Source: Welwitschia mirabilis
Lineage: Eukaryota; Gnetophyta; Gnetopsida; Welwitschiales
Direction of reading: 5' to 3'
Assembly (NCBI GenBank): GCA_051453625.1
Contig: JBOZIK010000001.1
Coordinates: 204,941,446 to 205,005,445 of the forward strand
Length of the DNA: 64,000 nucleotides
The notes beneath the pieces are model-generated. The model searched no databases, was not told the origin of the DNA, and saw nothing but the letters and a program-made list of their open reading frames with translations. How positions within the stretch are numbered: the first letter of the stretch is position 1; each line of letters begins with the position of its first letter. Shown piece by piece: positions 12,197 to 24,779 of this stretch. The translations under genes were made by a program, and so were the position numbers.

Positions 12197-12876
12197 GAAT
12201 TTTTCTTTTTTTTTTGCATTTGAATGATTAACTTAATAAACTAACAATGAAAGCCTTTAGTTATTATAATACATCTAAGATACTACTAGGAAATATTGTC
12301 ATAGGATTTTATTATATGTAACTTTGGAATACATATTTATTTTTTGTATTTTTTCATAGAATTGAGTAATTCATGTTTAAAAATCACTTGATTAAGAATT
12401 GAATGATTATCTAAGAATCCTACTTGCATCATCACTTCTTAAACTAATAAATTAATTCTTACTACCAACACTTTCGTGAAAGCCCTGTAGATAATATTGT
12501 AGATGCTAATTGGTTAGTAGTATTAGACATCAATGACCTTCTATTTTTTTTGGTATTATAGTTACATGATTGTTATTTTAGGCATTTGAAGTTAAATATA
12601 TTTAAAAAAAAAATATTAAAAGCAAGTTCTATTAAGTTTTATATTATTCTTCCCATAGTTTTCAAAAAATTTAACTATCCAACCATCTAGTCCAAGACTT
12701 TGATTTAGCTTTGTTTTTCTAAGCATGTTTCAAACTTCAATAACTTTAAGATTTTATAAGGGATTTTATCCCCTCTATAGGTTAACTAAAAGGTTGAAAA
12801 ATATTCCATTTATATCTTCAATTAAAGTTCCTATAAATTTTTCATGAAATCATGTTAAAGTTTATTATACTCATAT
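12197..12876 (-). mobile_element. LINE ORF2 remnant, RT N-terminal half
   Basis: Minus-strand reading gives the LINE reverse-transcriptase start: QSLGLDGWIVKFFENYG (family form KSPGPDGF...FF...W) near 12710-12660, then TIIPKK near 12550 (family NIVLIPK), in frames broken by stops. This is the upstream half of the same ORF2 whose downstream half lies at 8080-9600; the LTR element 9601-12196 separates them. The upstream end meets a gypsy-type LTR fragment near 12877, so the endonuclease part is absent here. Confidence 0.8.
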
Positions 12877-13620
12877 ATGTGACTCTTTCTTAAGACATTC
12901 AAATTACACTAGTCTTTTAATTATTAATTAATTACATAATCAAGTAACATAGTAGAATAATTATGTTATAACTAAAATATATACTTTTGACATCTCATAG
13001 GCTACCCCTTAGAAGAACTATATGATGATATATTACCTGATTAATAATACATTCTACTTAAGAACATTTAGAAAACTCAATTAAAACACACAATCAAATG
13101 TAAAGTTACAAAAAGAAATACACAAAAGAATTGTATATGTTATGGTAAGAAACATATAATAAAAGTATGTGAGTCATGTTTGAGTAATTAGTTAACCTAT
13201 AGCAAGCAATCACATTTATATATCCTCATTTGGAGGAACTCAGATCACATGTAGTTTTGTCTTTCACCCTATTTTTATTACTAAAAAAATGATAAATCTA
13301 ATAAATCAGAACATCTTTATAAATCCATAAAAACATCATATAATATACATTCATATACAATTTAAGAAATGTCTAGTTAAGTATTCCATGGATCTCTTAT
13401 CCAATCATCCATCGACCACTATTATAAAGCCATTGACCTATCAGGTCATATATTAATAAGTCAGCTCAACCAAACATGGCTCATGTGAATTGATCTCATA
13501 GCACCACTATCAGGGCATGCCATCCACTTGACAACTACATGACTCCTCTTCATGAAGAGCATCCACATAAATCATACCATCATTCATAAATCAATTGTAT
13601 AATTGCCTCCTCTATGAGGC
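12877..13620 (-). mobile_element. Gypsy-type LTR fragment (3' part of the LTR)
   Basis: This block aligns for about 750-800 bases with 30762-31561, where the same sequence ends at a primer-binding site and so can be recognised as the 3' part of a minus-strand LTR. Shared landmarks include AACTATATGATGATA, CACATGTAGTT, CATATTAATAAGT and ATAAATCATACCATCAT. No primer-binding site follows at the left end here, so this copy is a solo or 3' LTR, or a fragment. The LTR may continue to the right of 13620, but the second copy is truncated and cannot show it. Confidence 0.7.
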
Positions 13621-15035
13621 CCACCTGCCACTTGGTAAAAATGATCTATCAATTATGTAGTAGATCTTTTATTGACTAATCATCCATACCTCATATCATA
13701 GATGTACCATATATGTGATCTCACTACAGTGCACCTCCTCTAGCTAAATCATAACCGATAGCCATGAAGATTGATCTTCAATCATGTATCATCGATACAT
13801 ATGCCTTCCTCAAAGGATGCCTTTCTCGAAGGATTGAACATGCTACACTACTGTTTTTATAATCCAACATATAGTAAATATATATATGAATTATGTATAT
13901 CAAACGAAATATCAAATATATATGTCTGTACACCACTAAATTAATGATCAAGATCAATTAGAATCTAGTATAAATGATTTATAACCAACAACACAACATA
14001 AGTATAATAATCTCAACATATATACTATATTTATATATAACTATTATAGGTTATTATATTTAAAATAAGTCAATTCCATTTCTTAGACTTATCTTAATAA
14101 TCATGATTAAATCATCATCATAGTTATTACTAATCAATCCAATACACCATTGGATTACTTTATCATGTCATTAATAGTTAATTGGGCTGATATTAGACCT
14201 ATGGTCTACTCATCAACATCATTATCATAAGTTAATTATATGTCTAATTAGATTATGAGTTAAGAATAACTACTATTTTAATAATTATTCTTAATACTCT
14301 AGTGTCTTATTTGCTACATCTGTGGAATACAGTTTTACTACCTTATTCAATGCTTCTTTGGGCTATCATCATCATAATATAATTAATCATGATTAAGGAC
14401 AATCAATTATTAATTTTTTTTAATAGTTGTTCACATATGTGGCTATTATTATGTCTTAATCAGAATCTATTATGCTTTTGCTATAAAACTATGGCTTCTA
14501 AATTAATCTAATTATGGAAATAACAGTGTGTGGGTTATGGACCGACTACTCATTATTCATAAGATAAATCCTCAGTGTTATTTTCTATCAGTGTACTATA
14601 TAGGTTATTACAATCATTATAACTCACTAATCATTAGTTTTTCATTAATATCTATGTGACTTACATTTGTACTTAACTCCCCATTTCATATGGTATTGAA
14701 TAAGGTTAATCTAGTAAATTTAAATACTAATACCATTTTAATTTACTATGTCAAAACTATTCATTTACATTCAAACTATCTATTTATGTCCTAAGACTAG
14801 GTTATTATCTTAGTACTTAAACATAATACTTATGTATTTTACTTAAGTAATATTATTGTTTTTATTCTAAGTTATTATTTGATGCCCCTTTTATCTTGTT
14901 CTTGTTATATAATCTTCTTACATTAATTTTAAATGAAAAACTAATTATAAAGAAAGCTATATAAATATTTCATTTAATTATCTTTAAGGTTTTATATAAT
15001 TTGGTTATTACTTTTTTTTTTTTTTGAGGAATAGA
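13621..15035. other. AT-rich DNA, possibly the rest of the gypsy LTR
   Basis: No open frame or family motif is visible. It continues from the gypsy LTR fragment without an obvious break and has the same texture, so it may be the 5' part of that LTR. There is no second copy in the window to confirm this. Confidence 0.4.
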
Positions 15036-15199
15036 AGGTAGGTAATTTTGTGCCACACAAATGCCTAGTGACATTTTGCTTATAAAATCTATTTTGTTTG
15101 TATTCCTCGCCAGTGGCAGGTAGGTAATACTATATCACACAAATGCCAAGTGGCACTTAGACTTGCAAAATCTATTTCATTTGTATTCCCTACCACTAT
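15036..15199. repeat. Tandem duplication, two 82-bp units
   Basis: Two units begin with AGGTAGGTAA at 15036 and 15118. Both contain CACACAAATGCC and AAAATCTATTT followed by TTTGTATTCC in the same positions. They differ at perhaps one base in five. The block follows a run of T and is followed by a less AT-rich stretch reading GAGGTTTAAACTTTAGACCC. Origin unknown. Confidence 0.7.
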
Positions 15200-16710
15200 C
15201 GAGGTTTAAACTTTAGACCCCTAGGTCCATGCATCTGTGACCTTATCACTCTGGAAGCAATCATTGACATTTGGATATTACCTCTAATTGTGTAAATCTT
15301 TACCCATTAAATCCAATAATTCATTTTTCAAACTTTTCCTATAAATTTCATTACCTTTCTTTGTATCATTATGTAATGCTATGACATATTCTTTCCTACA
15401 TATATTTATTTATAATATCAACTAAGACTAGGTAATACTTAAAAAAGCTAATTTAGGAACTGATATTCTATAAAGTTTAAAATCCTTATGACTAATGCCT
15501 TTACATCATATAATTTACATCTTTTTAGTTAATTATATACATATCATTGTATCCTTAATAATTTATATTTTATCATCATTTTTTTCTTTTTATTTTTCCT
15601 TCTATACACTCTTCATTTTAACAACTTATCTTACCACTACATTTTTCTATACTTATTATACACATATGTATTTCATACTCAAAAATTATATTTCTTTTAC
15701 CTTTATATTTATGTATTATTATATAACCTCTTTTCATCATTTAATTTTTAGGATTTTATGATATCTTATGATTCCTGTTATTACTTTTCCTTTATTATTA
15801 TCTTTCTATGATGGAATCCTTTCTTTCTAACATTTTATATTTTTATAAATTTTCTAGGTAACTATGTTATCGTAAGCTTTCCTACTATGCCATTATTTCC
15901 TTATTCATAAGGTCCCCTAACCATTTAAATATTTAGTATTTAGAATTTTTTAACCCTTACCTCCCTTACTAATCATCATTGACTACAATATTAGGGTTTA
16001 ATTTTCTATTTCTTAATAGATTTTTATTATTAAACTCATTGTACATTTTCACTTTAAATGTTACTAACAATCCAAGGTGGAAAGGTGTAACTCTAGATAA
16101 ATGGGATTCCTTTTAGGGCATCTCATTTTATAATTTAACATAAAATCAAGGGTTATGATCCTATTAACTTGCAAGAGTAATAGAATTAGAATCTACTAAT
16201 GGAATAATAACATGTTAACTAAAGGTTACATCCCTTAATATTTACTTATTTATATATGACTTCATTTAAAAAATCTTAAAAGATATTAAAATATTTATGA
16301 GTCTAATAATAATAAATTATAATTAATTAATATTACTACTTTATATAATGCATTGTAGTTCATTGTTAACATTAAATAGACATTAATTTATTTCCTCCTT
16401 GGAGTAATTTTCTTTCTTAATCACCCACTTTACATATATACTTTTATTTATACTCATATCTTTATTAATCATATCTTTTATATATTTTATTAAACCTTGA
16501 CTTACAATATATTATTTTACCTTGATCCAAGGCTAGAATTATGGTAAAATCCTTATAGCCCAAACATAAAGTTTTTATCTTTGTTCTTTGATTTTAACTA
16601 TTTGTCTTATCATTGTTATAAATCTTGTCTTAAAGTTATATAAGATTGTTATGCATGTATATAAATATATATTCTTTTTACCCATAGCTAAAGTCAAACA
16701 TATTTATGTG

Positions 16711-16748
<38 letters not shown>

Positions 16749-18613
16749 TACTTTTCCTAACGTTTTACCACTCCTTACTTTAACATACCTAGACTACCTA
16801 TATGCCCAATACTTATAATGTATGTGCCTAAATTCACTTTCTTTTTTTCTTTATTAAAATGGTTTGACCTTGAATAACTATTTGTAATTTATTTCCCATT
16901 ATTATTATTACTTATTTTTTTGTTAAAACCATTTTTCAACCACCACATGTTTGCCAGGTGAATATTCTTTCAACTTTCACATGTCAAGTTCTTATTGGCT
17001 CCCTTCTATATATTCATGTTGGCCATGTATCAAACATGTTACACACCCATGTATGAGGGCCACATGTCATTTTGCCAAATTTTTGACATGTACTTTTACC
17101 AAAGAAACCCGTTTTTCCAACTCAATGTAATCCCCAAAAATTTTCCATTTTCTCTTGATGGTACTAATTCATTTGTTTACAGTTTTAGAGGATGTCTTTC
17201 TCAACATCATGATTAGCTCCTCTCAGTGGTAAATGGCTCTAATGATATCATCTCTCTTATCTGTGGTATCCCTTATTTACAAAATTTGTATCATTTCCTT
17301 ACCCATGATACCCTTTCCTCTTACTCACAGTGCCTTTCTATGATGTTAAACTCACTACCATGACATCTATTTCCATAGATGCAATAATCATATCACTATT
17401 TTGGAGCCTGTTTGATGTTTATTTTGGCCACCATGATGCTCATCTCATAACTATAGTGCATGTTCAGTGTTTATTTTGATACTCATTTCATTTTTGACAC
17501 CTGTTTTTTACACCCATTTAAAAATTTTTTTTTCTTCATTTGTTATTCAATATTTGAAAGTTTTGTTCTTACTTAATAATTTACCTTATTTGAAGGTGCA
17601 TATTTACAGGACAACTAAGTTTTTCTTATTCTTTCAACTAATTCTCTTATAGCATTGGATAATGTCATCATGTCGAATCCTTACTTAAAACACTATTTGA
17701 CATTAATTAGTAATTTCGATAGGCTAATTATTAGGTTTTACTATTTTTTAATGGTTTTTTTTCTATTGTTTCCTCTTTCTTACTTCTTTAATAGGCCCTA
17801 TGGTAGCTCTCATAATGTCAATGGCATTGTTAAATGCCTTCGAGGCATCATGACTGACTTCTCTTAGGGCCGATAGCTCATACCATAGGCATTTCTTTCT
17901 AACAACCTTTAAGGTGACTTCTTAATTAGTCATAGAATTCTTTTGTTGTGTCAAGAAGTTCTATGTATTTTAGAAAAACTCATAATGTTTAGAGCTAAAA
18001 TGCTACTTTACTTGACTAATTCAAACTCATGATTTGTGAAATCCACATTTATATTTTTCTTGTCTTGTTTTATGTATTTATATGACAGTATTGAATTTTA
18101 AAAAGTTTTAATGGATAGAATGTTATCATTAATATTACATTTCTTTGAAGTAACTTCTACTTGCTTTTATGACATACATGTCATGTTTACCTAGATTTAA
18201 CTTAATTTTTATATCTCATGCAATCTATTTTAAGTATTACTATAGAAAACATATGAACCTAAAAAGTTTATTTATCGTAATTAAATATAATAAAAATTAT
18301 TTTTCCTAACTAGCGAAGGTTTATTGTGATGTTTTCTTTCTAGTTTATTTTTCCTTTCAAATTGTTGTATGTGCTTCGATAAATAAATGCTACCATTGGT
18401 TTGGTTTAGCTCAATGTAAGTATATCATATTACTTATAGCATTCATGTATGAAGGCATCTACATGTTCATAGTTTTTACTAAAAACTAGACAAAATCATT
18501 CAATCAAACAGGACATATTTGAATATTTATATTCTCATTTAATCATGTATATTAAATGACTTTGTTTTAACTTTATAAGATTTTTGATAAATCATCTATT
18601 AGAAATATAAAAT
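15200..18613. other. AT-rich DNA with no recognised gene
   Basis: Several short plus-strand open frames (15495-15761, 16588-16818, 16995-17216, 17467-17652, 17655-17867) are Phe/Ile/Tyr-rich translations of pyrimidine-rich DNA without known motifs. I do not regard them as genes. The segment contains a (TA)n run at 16711-16741. It may be part of a large LTR or unclassified repeat. Confidence 0.45.
16711..16741. repeat. (TA)n microsatellite
   Basis: About 15 TA units with one irregular step. Confidence 0.9.
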
Positions 18614-19776
18614 TGTTAGGACTTTATATTAATAATTGATATCAAAATAATATGATCTTTGTAGAATGAAATGTAATTTTATAGATGTAAGAGTCTAAAG
18701 GATTTATAACCAAAATATACTCAAGATTTGAATGTATTTTGATTATAGGACTTAAACTAGGGGTCAACTAGATTAGCCTTAGATCGATCATATCTAGAAA
18801 TACACATTTTAGACTAATTCATATGGGGTTGACTAGATCTAGAAATGTACTTTTTAAGGTTCTTCATATGAGATACTTCATATAGGATTGACTAGATTCA
18901 TGTGGGGTCTATTAAACCTAGATGAAGCTGGTTGATCAAATGTTTTAGAGGGTTAACTAGACAAAGTAGAAGTGGAACTTTTCAAATAGTTTTCTAACTA
19001 TTATCTCATCTATTATAAATGTTAGATTCCTTCCCAACTATTTAATAGCTATATTTTGGAGAAATCTATTTAATGATGTTGAACTTAAAAACTCATGAAG
19101 AGTTTTTTTAACTAATTTTAAAAAAAGAGGTTTCACTCTTGATATAAAAAGCTTATCTTTGTAATACCATTATTCTCTCTCTTAATACTTACCTTTGTAC
19201 TAAATCTAAGTAGTAAGGCTCCATTTTTTATACTTGCATTTGAGTAACTTAGAGCATAAAGGATTCATGCCCTTACTTAGCCTTAAAGATTTTATGAAGG
19301 TTGAGAATTAGCCTAGAAAATTCCATTTTATGAAGATTGAGACTTATCTTGAAAAAGTTCATTTTATGAAGGTTGAGACTTAGCTTGGAAAACTTCATTT
19401 TTTAAAAGTTAAGGATTAGCTTGCAAAAGTCTATTTTTGTAAATATTAAAGGTTATCCTTAAAAACCTAGTGGATAGTAAACTAACAAAGATCGATAACA
19501 ATCTTAGTTATTGGTTGTCTTCTAAGAATGGTGTAGGGTCTATCGTAAATCACTATAATATAGGGTCTATCATAAATCACTATAAATCTTGTCTTGTGCA
19601 TTATTTTGAATCTACATTTTGAGTTTATTATGTTATATTTGCTTATTTCATAATTTATTTTTTAGGTAGTAATACTTGTTTAAATTTTTTTAGAAATCCT
19701 ATTCACTACTCTTACTCCCCCTCACACCTCCTCCTCCAACTCTTGTCATTTTCTCAACTTATTTGTAGATCTTTCA
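18614..19776 (+). repeat. 5' LTR (1163 bp)
   Basis: Starts TGTTAGGAC and ends TCTTTCA just before the primer-binding site. It aligns with 21903-23113 over its full length, sharing blocks such as AATATGATCTTT, TTTTGATTATAGGA and TAGGTAGTAATA. It contains copies of a GTCGAC-derived motif (for example GTCAAC at 18763, GTTGAC at 18828) and a five-unit 36-bp minisatellite. Confidence 0.9.
19290..19469 (+). repeat. 36-bp minisatellite in the 5' LTR, five units
   Basis: Units start at 19290, 19326, 19362, 19398 and 19434, an exact 36-base period. The first three begin TTTTATGAAG followed by a TTGAGA-like core; the last two are more diverged. The 3' LTR of the same element has six units. Confidence 0.88.
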
Positions 19777-19778
19777 TT

Positions 19779-19790
19779 TGGTATTAGAGC
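19779..19790 (+). promoter_or_regulatory. Primer-binding site (Met-tRNA type)
   Basis: TGGTATTAGAGC, one base different from the usual TGGTATCAGAGC, lies two bases after the LTR end. Confidence 0.92.
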
Positions 19791-19846
19791 CTCAGGTTGA
19801 ATCAATTCTAATATTTTAACTAATCTTTGATTCAATAACCCTTTCC

Positions 19847-20718
19847 ATGAGTTCCATTATAGAAGGTCTCTCTGTTTTTAAACCTCCATTGTTTGATGGA
19901 ATAAACTATAGATATTGAAAGGCTAGAATGAGAATATTCTTAAGATATCTTAATGTAGATTGTGAGGATATATTAATTAGAGGTTATATTCATCCTACCA
20001 CAACTCAAAAAGATGCCAAAGGCAATATCATAGTTGTGTTAAAACCAAAAGATAAATGGGCTTCATTAGACAAATCTAATGCTACTATTGATGCTCATGC
20101 CTTGAATGAAATTTTTTATGTTGTAACTATGGATGAGTTCAAGAGGATAGTAAACTATGAAACTATCAAAGTAGCATGGGATATTCTTGTTATTGCTTAT
20201 CAAGGAACATTTACTATCGAGTAAGCAAAGATGCAGAAATTGATTACAAAATTTAAAGATATTAAGATGGATGAGGAAAAGACTCTCCAAGAATTCTTTT
20301 CTAGCTTAATAGACATTATAAACTCCATGTCAAGTCTTGAAGAAAAGAAAAAGGAATCCAAAAGAGTAAGGAAGATCTTAAGATTCCTTCCCAAGAGATT
20401 TGAATCAAATGTGACTACAATCTAAGAAAGTAAAGATCTTAGCAAGATATCACTAGAAGAGCTACAAAATGAAAAAGAGGAAGGTGTTAAAGACACATGC
20501 TATGAACTATATCAAGAATGTGAAATTCTTACTCTAAAAGTTAATGAAGTAAATAAGATCATCAAGGATTTGATAAATGAGCATGAAGCCATAAATCAAA
20601 GATAAAAAAAGATTCAAGATGAAAAAGAAAGTCTCATGAAGAATTTAAGCTAGACTTTACAAATCTTGAGCAGATTCACAAAAGAATTAAAGAAACTTGA
20701 GAAGATGCTTGAATTGTA
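19847..20718 (+). pseudogene. Copia gag remnant (UBN2-type), broken
   Basis: A single reading frame from the ATG at 19847 runs to 20718 with several in-frame stops. Gag proteins coat the element RNA in cytoplasmic particles. Visible family features are PPLFDGINY near residue 14, then the conserved WKARM core with Trp changed to a stop; AWDIL near residue 110; FKDIKMDEEKTLQEF near residue 140; ILRFLPKRFE; and SLEELQ. The C-terminal part is Lys/Glu-rich and probably coiled coil. The stop in place of Trp is a TGA, consistent with a G-to-A transition. Two in-frame stretches of about 98 and 64 codons remain open, but the protein cannot be made whole. Confidence 0.9.
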
Positions 20719-20820
20719 ACATCTTGCACATGATAAAAAGTAAATTAGATTTAAATGCAACAGTGCATCAACATTATCCAGTGAGGTAATTATTAAAGGT
20801 ATAACATTTTCTACTAGAAA

Positions 20821-20880
20821 TATCACTTACTATTATTATTGTAAATTTGGTCATTTAAAAATTAATTATCCATATGAAAA
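20821..20880 (+). pseudogene. Degraded gag zinc knuckle
   Basis: Reads YYYCKFGHLKINY. The CCHC knuckle pattern C-x2-C-x4-H-x4-C is kept in spacing, but the first and last Cys are Tyr, again G-to-A changes. About 60 bases on, KTIWVKPKN matches the KIWVPK-like stretch that often follows the knuckle in SIRE-type elements. No protease or integrase follows. Confidence 0.75.
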
Positions 20881-20959
20881 AATATGTATTAGTAAACATT
20901 AATACTACATCATTTAAATTTTTTTCCCAAAAAAGTCTCTAAGTAAAATTTAAGAAAGA

Positions 20960-21890
20960 CCATTTGGGTAAAACCTAAGAATTTAAAGTCTTTTTGATCT
21001 AAGCAACTTTAACATTAGTAGTAATTTTTGTTGGTAATGTAAGTAGTTATATTTACTTAGTTTAAGTTGTTAATTTAATCAATTATTGTTTATTTCATTA
21101 TTTTAGTAGATTGTCAATTATTGTAATATTATGTAATCCTTGGAAGGATCATAAAGATATTTACCTTATTTTGATATGTGAACATAATTACTATATGGTC
21201 TATTATGATTAGCTAAAGTTGGTCATATATACTCTAGCTATTATTGTTATGTTAGATTTACATCTTAATGATAATTTATTATGAAGCTTTATCTATAATT
21301 TTTGAACATTTTGATGTTTCACTTTATAATTAAATCTTGTTGTCATGAACATAGTATCACTTGGTTTTCTTTTGAAAATTATTAATTAAAAACTATCATC
21401 TCCTTTACTTACTTGACCTGGAAACATTATCATGATTATTGTATACACATATATGGAATAAAGTTAAGGGTAGAAAATATGGCATTTCTCACTGAATATA
21501 TAAGGTTTATAGTTGTTTATCTATCTTTCTTTCTTCCTTTATTATTAATGTCAAAAGGGGAAGAAAATATGGTGTTTTTGAAAAGATGTGACATACATTT
21601 CCTAGTTTAGACATATGATGCTTTTCTTTTAAATGTGTTATTGTATAAAGCATTGTTAATATGTGCATACAATTGCCATAGTTAAAATTTAATAGAACTT
21701 AAAATGGTTTTGTTTTAAAAGTATTTTTTTCTTAAAAGAAAACACACCATTTACTTAATATATTTATATAGCTTTATGAAAGGGATACCTTTTATTATGT
21801 CAATATGCTTTGTTAAATTGATAAAAAGAAGAGCTTAAAAATGAAATATCTCTTTGGTCTTGAAATACTTATTTGTTTTCCATTAATGTC
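20960..21890 (+). other. Internal region of the copia element without pol
   Basis: No integrase, reverse-transcriptase or RNase H motif can be read. The short open frame 21413-21610 has no family features. It corresponds to the position where several kilobases of pol would be expected. Confidence 0.6.
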
Positions 21891-21901
21891 AAAGGGTAAG
21901 A
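21891..21901 (+). promoter_or_regulatory. Polypurine tract
   Basis: AAAGGGTAAG immediately precedes the 3' LTR. It looks like a decayed form of the AAAGGGGGAG tract usual in these elements. Confidence 0.75.
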
Positions 21902-21902
21902 T

Positions 21903-23113
21903 TACTAGAATTTTATATTGCAAATTAATGTCAAACTAATATGATCTTTACAGAATGAAATGTGATTTTACAAATGCAAGAAGCTAAAGGATGCATAACC
22001 CAAAAAGAGTCAAGATTTGGATGTGTTTTGATTATAGGAATTAAACTAGGGATTAGTCAGATCACCCTTGCATTGACCAAACCTAGAAATACACATTTGA
22101 GCTACTTCAAATAGGGTCGACTAGACCTCTATGCAGTTGACTTAACTTGGAAATTCACATTTTGAGCTTCTTCATATGGGCTACTTCATATGGGTTTAAC
22201 TAGATCTATATGAGATTAATTAGACATGGACAAAGATAGCCAACCATATTTTAGCTTGGAACAACCAGATCAAGTAATGTAGGTTACTCGATTGATCAAA
22301 TGTTTCAAGGAATCAACCTATTAGAGTATAAGCAAAACTTTTCAAATGGTTTTCTAACCATTATGTCAAGTAATCTATCTGTTGTAAATGTTAGATTCCT
22401 TCCTAACTATCTAATAGCTATATTTTTAAAAAATCCATTTAAAGAGGTTAAACTCAAAAACTCATGGAGAAGTTTTTTTAACTAATTTTGAAAAAGAAGG
22501 TTGCATTCTTAATCTAAAAATTTTATCTTTGTAGTATCATTCTTCTCTCTTAGTACTTATCTTTGTAATAAATTTGAGCAATAAGTCTTCATTATTAGTA
22601 CTTGCATTTGAGTGACCTAGAGCATAAATACTTCATCCCATCACTTACCCTTAAACATTTTATGAAGGTTAAGACTTAGCCTAAAAAAAGTCTATTTTAT
22701 GAAGATTGAGACTTAGCATGAAAAAATTCATTTTATAAAGGTTGGGACTTAGTCTACAAAATTCCATTTTATGAATTTATAGATTTACCTTTGAAGAGTT
22801 TGTTTTATGAAGGTTGAAACTTAGCCTACAAAAGTCCATTTTTGTAAAGGTTAAATATTAGCCTTGAAGACCTAGTGGATAGTGAACTGACAGAGATTCA
22901 AAATAATCCTAGTTATTGGCTATCTTCCAAGAGTAGAGTAGGGTCTATCCCGAATCAGTATAGATCTTGTCTTATGTATTATTTTGATTCTACCTTTTGA
23001 GTTTATTTTTTTATATTTTTTTATGTCATAATTTATTTTTTAGGTAGTAATATTTGTTTAAATTTTTCAGAAGTCCTATTCATACCCAACTAGGGGTATT
23101 TGTAGATCTTTCA
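21903..23113 (+). repeat. 3' LTR (1211 bp)
   Basis: Aligned to 18614-19776. The start has changed from TG to TA. It keeps an undamaged GTCGAC at 22116. The end is again TCTTTCA. It is longer than the 5' LTR, mostly because of one extra minisatellite unit. Confidence 0.9.
22658..22874 (+). repeat. 36-bp minisatellite in the 3' LTR, six units
   Basis: Units start at 22658, 22695, 22731, 22767, 22803 and 22839; the first is 37 bases, the others 36. Unit 4 is the most diverged. Confidence 0.88.
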
Positions 23114-24354
23114 AAACTAACTTAAGATGAGAACATTTTCTATTTGAATTTTTGGTCTATTCATCCAATCATCATTTTAATACCTTTTCCATAATTATTA
23201 CTTTTTTCCATTTCTTTCTAATCTAATGTTTAAAAAACCATATCTTAATGATGTTGTAAATCAAAATTCCCTTTTACTAACTAAAAGTTTATTTTTATTT
23301 CTACTAATTTTAATTTTTAATTTATTTGACTATAATTCTAATTCAAACTCTTATTTTACAAAGAAATGCATTTAATCTAACATTATAGAAGTTTAACTAA
23401 TGACTATAATTCATTCCCTTCTAACTCTAAATGCCTATTTAAGAAACAAAATAAATTTAAGTTAACATCATAAGCCTAAGTTAAAGAAAATAAATTTAAA
23501 TTAACATCATAAACCCAAATTTATTTCTTACATATAATAAAATGTAATCTATAAAAGCAAACTCAATTTCAACTCTATAATATTTTACTAGTTCTTCCTT
23601 ATAACTTCTCATCTATGTGCACATTTATCTAAATATGATAACTATTAATAGTCAATTTTAAATTAATAATTAATAAAATATTTAATAATTTCAAAAATTT
23701 TATAGACTTATCTCAAAGTACAGCACATTAATTATTGTAGATATCATTCTTCTCCTTCTTTTCAACTTGATTAATGACAAAATTCCTTTTTTCTTCTTTT
23801 TTTCCTCCAATTAACTAACATTAAGATGAATTATCAAAGAACCATAATTCCTAATCCCTTCTTTCATCACCAATGTTAGCTTTAAAAGTTAATTTCACTT
23901 TAATTAACCATGCCATTTGTTTCTTTGCATGAGATCATCATACAAGGAGCTACCTTCTTTTCATGCAAAGTCCCATAATGCCATATTAATCTTATGCAAT
24001 CCTTTTAAAAAAAACATGCCACCTTCTAAGATGTGTATCCCACTCATCACTAACTTGTCATCATTCACCTTCATATGCAGCCATCCTAACATTAATAAAT
24101 TACCTTATTAACATACCACATTAACATATTCTAATATTTATTAGCCTTATTTTAATTATTAATAAATAACCTATTTTCAATCTTCCAATGACATAATTTA
24201 GACTCATTTCATTGAATATTTAAAACATATCATTTTAAATTAATTTCATTTTAATTTAATTAATTATTACTTATTAGTCAACCTAATAAAATTAAATCAT
24301 ATATCCTAAACAAAAGTACTAATTATATAATAATTAATACAAATATATCTAATC
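23114..24354. other. AT-rich DNA, possibly LTR interior
   Basis: No gene is visible; the open frame 23917-24111 shows no family motif. The right neighbour is the start region of a minus-strand gypsy LTR, so this stretch could be the rest of that LTR, but no second copy is available to test it. Confidence 0.4.
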
Positions 24355-24779
24355 AGAAACATAATCAATTATAATTTCATTAATATAAATTAATAGTTAT
24401 TACATATTGATATTTAATATATTCGAATGATACCTTATCAAGTAACATTAACATTTAACAATATTTAATAATTTCCATATCATTAACATCTCAACCTCAT
24501 CTTAACTTTTTACATTGTTATAGTAATTAATATTAATGATCATATTTATTAATCATACAAATCTCATTACACATAATCAATTATAGTTAACCTTTAATCA
24601 ATTATAAGTTTTGACAATGATTATATTATATCATATGTTGAAATTCTAACATCTTAATTTCCTTATAATTAGTCACTATTTAATTAACCTACAAACCAAT
24701 TTATTCATAATCCCAATCTCACATGAGCTCAACTAGCCTCTTGCATGACCAAGTGCATGACAAAAGTAGGGTTCTTACA
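24355..24779 (-). mobile_element. Gypsy-type LTR, 5' start region (minus strand)
   Basis: Aligns with 30220-30628 over about 400 bases. Shared landmarks are CAATTATAAGTTTTGACAAT, CATATGTTGAAATTCTA and CATGAxCTCAACTA. Read on the minus strand it begins TGTAAGAACCC, matching TGTAGTACCCC of the other copy, which is preceded by a polypurine tract. Here the preceding DNA is LINE coding sequence instead, so this copy is a solo LTR or a truncated element that lies against a LINE. Confidence 0.78.

Larger units (their letters stand above)
18614..23113 (+). mobile_element. Copia-type LTR retrotransposon with gag remnant and no pol
   Basis: The element has two long LTRs (18614-19776 and 21903-23113), an initiator Met-tRNA-type primer-binding site, a gag remnant with a damaged zinc knuckle and a polypurine tract. 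The internal region is only about 2.1 kb and shows no integrase, reverse transcriptase or RNase H, so most of pol was lost or never present. Five bases before the element read AAAAT and five after read AAACT, an almost matching target-site duplication. The length is about 4.5 kb. The boundaries are well supported because both LTRs start and end in the same aligned bases. Confidence 0.9.

Noticed and set aside
15230-15260. tRNA-like B-box (GAGGTTTAAACTTTAGACCC at 15199)
   Set aside because: No matching A-box, acceptor or anticodon stem can be drawn around it.
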